Assembly (NCBI RefSeq): GCF_019209935.1 | Contig: NZ_JAHUTN010000010.1 | Location: 62,001 to 126,000, forward strand | Source: Corynebacterium sp. TAE3-ERU16 | GTDB lineage: Bacteria > Actinomycetota > Actinomycetes > Mycobacteriales > Mycobacteriaceae | Reading direction: 5' to 3' | DNA: 64,000 bases | Shown here: piece after piece, positions 56,026 to 64,000 of the stretch | How positions within the stretch are numbered: the first letter of the stretch is position 1 | Layout: each line of letters opens with the position of its first letter | Program-made: the position numbers and the translations under genes | Notes under the pieces: model-generated | Databases searched by the model: none | Seen by the model: the letters and a program-made list of their open reading frames with translations, nothing else | Told to the model about the DNA's origin: nothing

Positions 56026-56210
56026 CGCATTCCCGGAGTACCCGGCCGGTACCCGGATCCGGTGGCGCCGGTGTCACCCACAGTGGCGCACCCCGGCAGG
56101 AACCGGTCGGCCGCGGTGCCTACACTGGACCCGGGAGCACGGTGTGCCGACGCCCGGGACAACGTCACCGGCGCCGGTCCGGCCCTCCTGACATTGGGAA
56201 CAGCATTTGA

Positions 56211-56984
<774 letters not shown>

Positions 56985-57033
56985 TCCCGCCCCGTCCACC
57001 GACACACCCGAATCAACCGAGGAGACACGTTCC

Positions 57034-57786
57034 GTGGCCCGACCCGTGGATCTGAAGGTGCAGCTGATCGCGCACACCACCTTCACACCGCCCGAGGACA
57101 TCGACTGGGAGACAGACGCCGCCGACGGCGAGGCTCTCGCCGAGTTCGCCGGACGCGCCTGCTACGAGACGTTCGACAAACCGAACCCACGCACCGCGTC
57201 CAACGCGGCGTACCTGCGGCACATCATGGAGGTCGGGCACACCGCCCTGTTCGAGCATTCGAGTGCCACCATCTACATCCGGGGTATCTCGCGCTCCGCC
57301 ACCCATGAACTCGTGCGGCACCGGCACTTCTCCTTCTCGCAGCTCTCCCAGCGCTTCGTGCACTCGGAGCAGAGCGAGGTGGTGATTCCGCCCCTCATCG
57401 CCGGGGACGAGGAACTCACCCGGCTGTTCATGCAGGGCGTCGACGATGCGCGCTTCACCTTCAACGAACTGCTCACCGCGCTCGAGGAGAAACTCGAGGA
57501 CGAACCGAACGCCCTGCTCCGCCGCAAACAGGCTCGGCAGGCCGCGCGCGCGGTCCTCCCGAACGCCACGGAGTCGCGCATAGTCGTGACCGGCAACCAC
57601 CGGGCCTGGCGGCACTTCATCGGCATGCGGGCGACCGAACACGCCGACATCGAGATCCGGACGGTAGCCGTCGAATGCCTCCGGCTGCTCCAGGGGATCG
57701 CGCCGACCATCTTCGGGGACTTCGACATCGCCACGCTCTCGGACGGCTCCGAGATGGCGGTCAGTCCGTACGTCACCGACTTCTGA
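57034..57786 (+). CDS. thyX: Flavin-dependent thymidylate synthase
   Basis: Makes dTMP from dUMP using methylene-tetrahydrofolate, FAD and NADPH. The 250-residue protein has the ThyX signature [15 protein letters not shown] near residue 93, [19 protein letters not shown] and [15 protein letters not shown]. The GTG at 57034 follows GAGGAG; the open frame reaches back into dapB without conserved sequence. It sits between dapB and dapA, the order known from C. glutamicum. Confidence 0.95.
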   Translation: MARPVDLKVQLIAHTTFTPPEDIDWETDAADGEALAEFAGRACYETFDKPNPRTASNAAYLRHIMEVGHTALFEHSSATIYIRGISRSATHELVRHRHFSFSQLSQRFVHSEQSEVVIPPLIAGDEELTRLFMQGVDDARFTFNELLTALEEKLEDEPNALLRRKQARQAARAVLPNATESRIVVTGNHRAWRHFIGMRATEHADIEIRTVAVECLRLLQGIAPTIFGDFDIATLSDGSEMAVSPYVTDF

Positions 57787-57878
57787 GAGCGGGGACTCCC
57801 GGTCGAGTCAGGCGGACCCGCGACGCCGACGACACACGCCGGAGGCACCGCAATGTCCGTCACCCCGGCCAGACCGGG

Positions 57879-57884
57879 TACCCT
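57879..57884 (+). promoter_or_regulatory. -10 box for leaderless dapA
   Basis: TACCCT ends 8 nt before the dapA ATG at 57893. Confidence 0.55.
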
Positions 57885-57889
57885 CGTAG

Positions 57890-58798
<909 letters not shown>

Positions 58799-58800
58799 AT

Positions 58801-60897
58801 ATGTCTGACACCCGTAATCGATCCCGGAAGGTCACCCGCAAGGCGGGTCCGCCGGAGGCCCCCGAATTCAAGGCCCCTGAGCAGCCCACCCCCGTAGCCG
58901 AAGGCACGGACGGTGACGCCGGAACCGACAACCGGGGCACGAAGAAGTCGGGAGCGAAGTCTCCTAACGGCGACCGTGGCGACCGTGACAACAACCGCGG
59001 CGGCGGCAACGACCGGAATTCCGGTGGAAACCGCCGCGGCCGGGGCGGCAACTCCGGCGGCGGATACCGTGGCGGCAACGACCGTTCGCAGGGTAACCGT
59101 GGTGACAACAACGACCGTGGTCGCAACGTCGTCAAGTCCATGCAGGGCGCTGACCTGACCCGCCGTCTCCCGGAACCTCCGAAGGCCCCGAAGAACGGCC
59201 TGCGCGTCATCGCGCTCGGCGGAATCTCGGAGATCGGCCGCAACATGACGGTCTTCGAGTACAACAACCGCATCCTCATCGTGGACTGCGGCGTGCTCTT
59301 CCCGTCCTCCGGTGAGCCAGGCGTCGATCTGATCCTGCCCGACTTCTCGTACCTCGAGGACAAGCTCGACCGCATCGACGCGCTGGTGATCACCCACGGG
59401 CACGAGGACCACATCGGTGCGATCCCGTGGCTGCTCAAGATGTGTCCAGATCTGCCGATCGTGGGCTCGAAGTTCACGCTCGCGCTCATCGCCGCGAAGT
59501 GTCGCGAACACCGGCTGCGCCCGAAGCTCATCGAGGTCGACCAGGCATCGGAGAAGGATTACGGTCCGTTCAACGTCCGCTTCTTCGCGGTGAACCACTC
59601 GATCCCGGACTGCCTCGGTATCGTCCTGAAGACGAAGGCCGGTACGGTCCTGCTCACCGGCGACATCAAACTGGATCAGACGCCCACCGACGGACGTCCG
59701 ACCGACCTTCCGGCGATCTCCCGCTACGGCGACGAGGGCATCGATCTGTTCCTCTGCGATTCGACGAACGCCACGACGCCCGGCATGTCCGGCTCCGAGT
59801 CCGACATCGCCCCGACCCTGCGTCGTCTGATCGGCGAGGCCAAGCAGCGGGTCATCCTCGCGTCCTTCGCCTCGAACGTCTACCGCGTCCAGGCGGCCGT
59901 GGATGCCGCCGTCGCCACCGGCCGCAAGGTCGCCTTCAACGGTCGTTCGATGATCCGCAACATGGAGATCGCCGAGAAGCTCGGCTACCTGAAGGCGCCC
60001 AAGGGCACCTTCATCAGCATGGATGAAGCGGGCCGCATGGCCCCGCACAAGGTCATGCTGATCACCACCGGCACCCAGGGCGAGCCCATGGCCGCGCTGT
60101 CCCGCATGGCGCGTCGTGAGCACCGTCAGGTCACCGTCCGTGACGGCGACCTGATCATCCTCTCCTCCTCGCTGGTCCCCGGCAACGAGGAGGCCGTCTT
60201 CGGCGTCATCAACATGCTCGCGCAGATCGGGGCGACAGTCATCACCGGCAAGGACGCCAAGGTCCACACCTCCGGTCACGGCTACGCAGGGGAGCTTCTC
60301 TTCCTCTACAACGCCGTCCGCCCGAAGAACGCGATGCCGGTCCACGGTGAGTGGCGCCACCTCCGCGCCAACAAGGAACTCGCCGTCTCCACCGGCGTCG
60401 ACCGCGAGCGTGTCATGCTCGCCCAGAACGGCGTCGTCGTCGACCTCGTCGACGGCAGGGCCGAGGTCGTCGGTCAGATCCCGATCGGCAACCTCTACGT
60501 CGACGGTGTCACCATGGGTGACATCGACGACGAGGTCCTCGCCGACCGCACCGAGATGGGCGAAGGTGGCCTCATCTCCATCACCGTCGTCATCGACAAC
60601 CGCACCGGCCGACCGCTGGAGCGCCCGACGGTCCAGGCCAAGGGCTTCTCCGAGGACGCGAAGGCCATGATGCCGGAGATCACCGAACTGGTCGACAACA
60701 CGATGCGCCAGCTCGCCGGCGAAGGCGAGAACGACCCCTACCGCATGGTCCGTCAGCTGCGCCGCAAGGTGTCGCGCTTCGTCGAGCAGAAGTGGCGCCG
60801 TAAGCCGATGGTCATCCCGACCGTCGTGCCGATGAGCTCGGACAGCCACAATCCGGTCCCGGATGAGGCCGTACGCCGGGCCCGAGAGACCCGCTGA
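58801..60897 (+). CDS. rnj: Ribonuclease J
   Basis: Metallo-beta-lactamase/beta-CASP ribonuclease with endo- and 5'-3' exonuclease activity, acting in rRNA maturation and mRNA decay; 698 residues. The first 120 residues are disordered, basic and rich in Arg-Gly-Asn (RGG-type repeats). The catalytic core starts at LRVIALGGISEIGRNM with HGHEDHIGA as metal ligands, LLTGDIKLD, FASNVYRVQ and HVSGHGYAGE-like TSGHGYAGELL; the C-terminal domain follows. It starts 2 bp after the dapA stop. Confidence 0.95.
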   Translation: MSDTRNRSRKVTRKAGPPEAPEFKAPEQPTPVAEGTDGDAGTDNRGTKKSGAKSPNGDRGDRDNNRGGGNDRNSGGNRRGRGGNSGGGYRGGNDRSQGNRGDNNDRGRNVVKSMQGADLTRRLPEPPKAPKNGLRVIALGGISEIGRNMTVFEYNNRILIVDCGVLFPSSGEPGVDLILPDFSYLEDKLDRIDALVITHGHEDHIGAIPWLLKMCPDLPIVGSKFTLALIAAKCREHRLRPKLIEVDQASEKDYGPFNVRFFAVNHSIPDCLGIVLKTKAGTVLLTGDIKLDQTPTDGRPTDLPAISRYGDEGIDLFLCDSTNATTPGMSGSESDIAPTLRRLIGEAKQRVILASFASNVYRVQAAVDAAVATGRKVAFNGRSMIRNMEIAEKLGYLKAPKGTFISMDEAGRMAPHKVMLITTGTQGEPMAALSRMARREHRQVTVRDGDLIILSSSLVPGNEEAVFGVINMLAQIGATVITGKDAKVHTSGHGYAGELLFLYNAVRPKNAMPVHGEWRHLRANKELAVSTGVDRERVMLAQNGVVVDLVDGRAEVVGQIPIGNLYVDGVTMGDIDDEVLADRTEMGEGGLISITVVIDNRTGRPLERPTVQAKGFSEDAKAMMPEITELVDNTMRQLAGEGENDPYRMVRQLRRKVSRFVEQKWRRKPMVIPTVVPMSSDSHNPVPDEAVRRARETR

Positions 60898-60963
60898 CCT
60901 CACGTACCCGCATCAACGACATGGCCCCGGCCCGGTCGAATCGGTTCACTGAACCGGTACGAC

Positions 60964-60969
60964 TAGGCT
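60964..60969 (+). promoter_or_regulatory. -10 box for leaderless TIGR03085 gene
   Basis: TAGGCT ends 6 nt before the ATG at 60976. Confidence 0.5.
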
Positions 60970-60975
60970 GGGGCC

Positions 60976-61602
60976 ATGACTTTCGCCGCATCCGAACGGG
61001 CCGCACTCGGCTCGCTCCTCCTCGAACTCGGGCCTGACGCCCCAACCCTCTGCGAGGGCTGGAGCACGAGAGACATGGCGGTTCACCTGCTCGTCCGGGA
61101 AACGCGCCCCGATGCGGCGGCGGGGATGTTCGTCCCGGCGCTCCGCGGTCATCTCCGTTCCGTCAGCGAGCAGGTCGGATCACGTGACTACGCGGACATC
61201 GTTCGCGAATGGGCGTCCGGACCGCCACGACTCAGCCCACTGCGGTTTCTCGACGCCCAGTTGAATGCCGGGGAGCACTTCATCCACCACGAGGATGTGC
61301 GGCGTGCCCGTGAAGGTCGGGCGCCGCGGGCAATCGGTCCCGACGATACTCGGGTCCTGCTGGCCGTTCTGCGGCGGTTCGGTTCCCGACTGCTCCGGGG
61401 TTCGGAATGCCCGGTGATCCTCGATCCCGACGGAGCTCCGTCCATCGTCGCGGCGGAGCGCCGTGGTGTCGCCAGCCGCGGATCGGACGTCGTCCGAGTG
61501 TCCGGTGCCACGGGCGAGCTCCTGTTGTTCTGTTTCGGCAGAACCGAGGTGGTTGTGACGGTGACCGGTGATCGGGACAGGATCCGGTTCACGAGTATCT
61601 GA
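60976..61602 (+). CDS. TIGR03085 family protein (mycothiol-dependent DinB-like fold)
   Basis: A 208-residue protein of the DinB/mycothiol-dependent maleylpyruvate isomerase N-terminal fold as found in actinobacteria. [17 protein letters not shown] near residue 27 is the helix with the first metal histidine, and FIHHEDVRR near residue 97 supplies the other histidines. The biochemical role is unknown; relatives use mycothiol as cofactor, consistent with mtr elsewhere in the window. Gene order between rnj and ftsK is conserved in corynebacteria. Confidence 0.85.
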   Translation: MTFAASERAALGSLLLELGPDAPTLCEGWSTRDMAVHLLVRETRPDAAAGMFVPALRGHLRSVSEQVGSRDYADIVREWASGPPRLSPLRFLDAQLNAGEHFIHHEDVRRAREGRAPRAIGPDDTRVLLAVLRRFGSRLLRGSECPVILDPDGAPSIVAAERRGVASRGSDVVRVSGATGELLLFCFGRTEVVVTVTGDRDRIRFTSI

Positions 61603-61689
61603 GGGGCTGCGGTGTGACGGGGGAGGGGAGCGGTGGCCTTCTCGCCCGCGCCCCGGTGTGGCATCTGTGACTGGAGTGTCGGATGCGTC

Positions 61690-61695
61690 TATCCT
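61690..61695 (+). promoter_or_regulatory. -10 box for leaderless ftsK
   Basis: TATCCT ends 7 nt before the ftsK ATG at 61703. Confidence 0.55.
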
Positions 61696-61702
61696 TTCAG
61701 TC

Positions 61703-64000
61703 ATGCCAGCCAAAAGCCGCCCCGGAACCACACGACGAGACAGCAAGCGCCCCGGTACCTCCCGCAGTCAGCGGAACGTGTCCCGCGCCGCTCAGACACG
61801 TCCGGCGCAGCGCGCGGCAGTGACCTCCGAGGAACGGACCGGAAGTGCCTTCCGGGCCGTCGGCGGAGGTATCCGGGGAATGTTCGGCGCGGCGGCCAGG
61901 GGAATCGGGGGCGCCACCCGGTCGATGAGCTTCCGGGATGACGTGGTGCCGGACGAGGCGGGGTTCGAGGCGACAGAGGAGATCCCGTACCCGGATGACC
62001 GAAAGAGACGGAAGATGAGCACGGAACCCGACGGCGGCAACCGGCGGGGCGGTCGTGACCCGCAGCGTCGCGAAACGGGAACCGACGTGGAAGGTTCTCC
62101 GGAGTCCGACACCGGGCAGCCGCAGAGCTCCCCGCACGATGGTCTCGGCCTGGTGCTCATCGCACTGGCCGTCATCCTCGGAGGTGCCGTCTGGCTCGAT
62201 GTGGCGGGGCCCGTCGGGCGTGCGGTCGACGACGCTGTCCGGTGGCTCATCGGGGCGGGTGCGCTCGTCCTCCCGATCGTTCTCATCGTCGGTGCGGTAT
62301 CGCTCATGGCCGGAAGCGGCACAGGGACAAGCGGGGCGTCGTCGGCGACACCCCGTGTCCCGGTGGGGGTCACCCTCATCGTCGTCTCGATGCTGGGGCT
62401 GATCCACATCTTCGCCGGGCTTCCCACCGACATCGCCGGGCGGCGGAACGCCGGCGGAGCGGTCGGCGTACTCGTCGGCGACGTCGCTGCACGGGGATTC
62501 ACCCCCTACATCGCGGTCCCGCTGCTCGTCCTCGTCATCGTCTACGGGGCACTGAAGGTCACCGGTATCACGGTCCGGGAGTTCACCGACCATCTCGCCG
62601 GACTACTCGAGCGGAGCAGTCGCGACGAACTGACGAGCGGACGTCCCTCATTCCTCGGGGGCGTCGCCGACTTCTTCGGATTCGGCGCATCGTCCGACGG
62701 CACGGTCACCGGGCCGGACACCGACAACCTCGACGATGACGCCGACTTCACGGAGTACGAGGAGACCTATCGCCCCGCGCGGACGAAGGCCTCCCGCCAC
62801 CGACCCGTCACCCCCATGGAGGCGTACCCGCTGCCCGAGGATGAGGACGACGGTGAGCACACCCTGTTCTCCACGTCGCCCGTGGAGGAGCCCGCACGAC
62901 CCGTCCGCAAGCAGTCCCCGTCCGCTTCCGACACCAATGAGCTGCCCGTCGTTCCGGACACCCCTCAACCCGTGGCGGAACGGCACCGTACAGGTGCCGC
63001 AGGCGGTGCCGCGGCAGGAGCCGCTGCGCGGACGACTTCCCGTGCGGGCGAAACCGCGGCCGCGGCCGGTGCAGCCACGACCGCCGCGGCTGCCGGCGCC
63101 GCCGCCAGGGGCGTGGATGACGCCGTGTCCGCATCGAGGAAGGCGATGCGCGACGCGATCATCGCCCGCTCCGGGGTCGATGCCGTGGCGGTGCCCGCAT
63201 CCGTTCCGGCCAGCGAGCGAAAAACCACCGCGCGGAAGCCACCGGAAACGCCGGAACAGGCGTCCGCGGTAGCCGGATCCGATGACTACGTCATCCCCAG
63301 CGCCGACATGCTCATCCCCGGAAACCGGCCGAAGACCCGCTCCGAGGCCAACGACCGGATGATCGAGGCGATAACCGAGGTATTCAGTGAATTCAATGTC
63401 GATGCCTCGGTCGTCGGATTCTCCCGTGGACCGACGGTCACCCGGTACGAGGTCCAGCTCGGCCCCGGTGTGAAGGTCTCGAAGATCACCAACCTGCAGT
63501 CGAATCTCGCGTACGCCGCGGCCACCGACAACGTCCGGATCCTGGCGCCCATCCCGGGCAAGTCACTCGTCGGAATCGAGGTCCCGAACACCGACCGGGA
63601 GATGGTCCGGCTGGGGGATGTGCTCAACGCACCCGCGACCGTCGACAACCACGACCCGATGCTCATCGGACTCGGCAAGGACATCGAGGGCGAGTTCGTG
63701 TCCCACTCGATGCAGAAGATGCCCCACCTCCTCGTCGCAGGTGCGACGGGTTCCGGCAAGTCCGCCTTCGTCAACTCGCTGCTCGTCTCCCTGCTCACCA
63801 GGGCGACACCCGAGCAGGTGCGGCTCATCCTCGTCGACCCCAAGATGGTGGAGCTCACCCCATACGAGGGCATCCCGCACCTGATCACGCCGATCATCAC
63901 GCAGCCGAAGAAGGCGGCATCGGCGTTGCAGTGGCTCGTCGAGGAGATGGAACAGCGCTACATGGACATGAAGTCCGCCCGCGTCCGGCACATCAAGGAC
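61703..64000 (+). CDS. ftsK: DNA translocase FtsK/SpoIIIE (3' end outside window)
   Basis: Septal DNA pump that moves chromosome termini during division. The frame is open to the window end (766 residues so far). After about 135 basic and polar residues come four membrane helices (about residues 145-305), then a long acidic and Ala-rich linker to about residue 525, then the start of the motor: [26 protein letters not shown] and Walker [10 protein letters not shown] with its lysine at residue 686, followed by [11 protein letters not shown] (Walker B). The C-terminal gamma domain lies beyond the window. The start is supported by the leaderless promoter. Confidence 0.95.
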   Translation, partial: MPAKSRPGTTRRDSKRPGTSRSQRNVSRAAQTRPAQRAAVTSEERTGSAFRAVGGGIRGMFGAAARGIGGATRSMSFRDDVVPDEAGFEATEEIPYPDDRKRRKMSTEPDGGNRRGGRDPQRRETGTDVEGSPESDTGQPQSSPHDGLGLVLIALAVILGGAVWLDVAGPVGRAVDDAVRWLIGAGALVLPIVLIVGAVSLMAGSGTGTSGASSATPRVPVGVTLIVVSMLGLIHIFAGLPTDIAGRRNAGGAVGVLVGDVAARGFTPYIAVPLLVLVIVYGALKVTGITVREFTDHLAGLLERSSRDELTSGRPSFLGGVADFFGFGASSDGTVTGPDTDNLDDDADFTEYEETYRPARTKASRHRPVTPMEAYPLPEDEDDGEHTLFSTSPVEEPARPVRKQSPSASDTNELPVVPDTPQPVAERHRTGAAGGAAAGAAARTTSRAGETAAAAGAATTAAAAGAAARGVDDAVSASRKAMRDAIIARSGVDAVAVPASVPASERKTTARKPPETPEQASAVAGSDDYVIPSADMLIPGNRPKTRSEANDRMIEAITEVFSEFNVDASVVGFSRGPTVTRYEVQLGPGVKVSKITNLQSNLAYAAATDNVRILAPIPGKSLVGIEVPNTDREMVRLGDVLNAPATVDNHDPMLIGLGKDIEGEFVSHSMQKMPHLLVAGATGSGKSAFVNSLLVSLLTRATPEQVRLILVDPKMVELTPYEGIPHLITPIITQPKKAASALQWLVEEMEQRYMDMKSARVRHIKD

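Overview
The window comes from a high-GC member of the genus Corynebacterium (Corynebacteriales). The evidence is the mycothiol genes (mycothione reductase, a TIGR03085 DinB-like protein), malate:quinone oxidoreductase, a secreted HtaA-domain protein, DtxR-like iron boxes, and the conserved gene order proS - rimP-nusA-ylxR-infB-rbfA - nrnA-dinF - truB/ribF - rpsO - pnp - dapB-thyX-dapA-rnj - ftsK known from C. glutamicum. I see no insertion sequence, prophage, CRISPR array, tRNA or rRNA. The sequence is dense chromosome, and both ends cut through genes (a penicillin-binding protein on the left, ftsK on the right).

Layout. 1-3.7 kb: end of a class B penicillin-binding protein, methionine aminopeptidase, then cobyric acid synthase 13 bp later. 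4.0-8.8 kb (minus strand): a membrane protein, a two-gene ascorbate-type PTS (EIIC and a fused EIIA-EIIB), and an MFS transporter. 8.9-14 kb (minus): mycothione reductase, an alpha/beta hydrolase and a large secreted histidine phosphatase of the MINPP/phytase type. 14.6-18 kb: mqo and a chelatase gene whose ChlI and VWA halves lie in different frames. 18-25.5 kb: an iron/heme and corrinoid block, with a broken HtaA/beta-propeller gene, a small CxxC protein, an intact HtaA/beta-propeller gene, cobO and cobB. 25.5-29.7 kb: an HrtBA-like ABC exporter, divergent from cobA (SUMT) and an MFS exporter. 29.9-33.5 kb: a two-component system and an ABC-2 transporter. 33.7-36.2 kb (minus): a sugar-porter MFS transporter and a ROK kinase. 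36.6-64 kb: core housekeeping genes for translation, RNA processing, flavin, lysine and thymidylate synthesis, and division.

The most striking features are these. (1) About 16 genes have a TANNNT-type -10 box ending 6-8 nt before the start codon, which predicts leaderless transcription. Three divergent gene pairs (yaaA/proS, lipoprotein/rimP, truB/ribF) fit both such promoters into 34-50 bp. (2) Two of the tetrapyrrole/iron genes are broken: a one-base frameshift at a C5T3 tract in the chelatase gene, and an internal loss of about 65 codons with frameshift in one of two paralogous HtaA proteins, which leaves its DtxR-like box in place. (3) HtaA domains fused to a predicted beta-propeller with a shared C-terminal membrane tail sit among corrinoid and heme-export genes, suggesting a locus for iron and tetrapyrrole handling.

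All calls rest on reading motifs, gene order and DNA patterns by eye. No similarity search or structure prediction was run.
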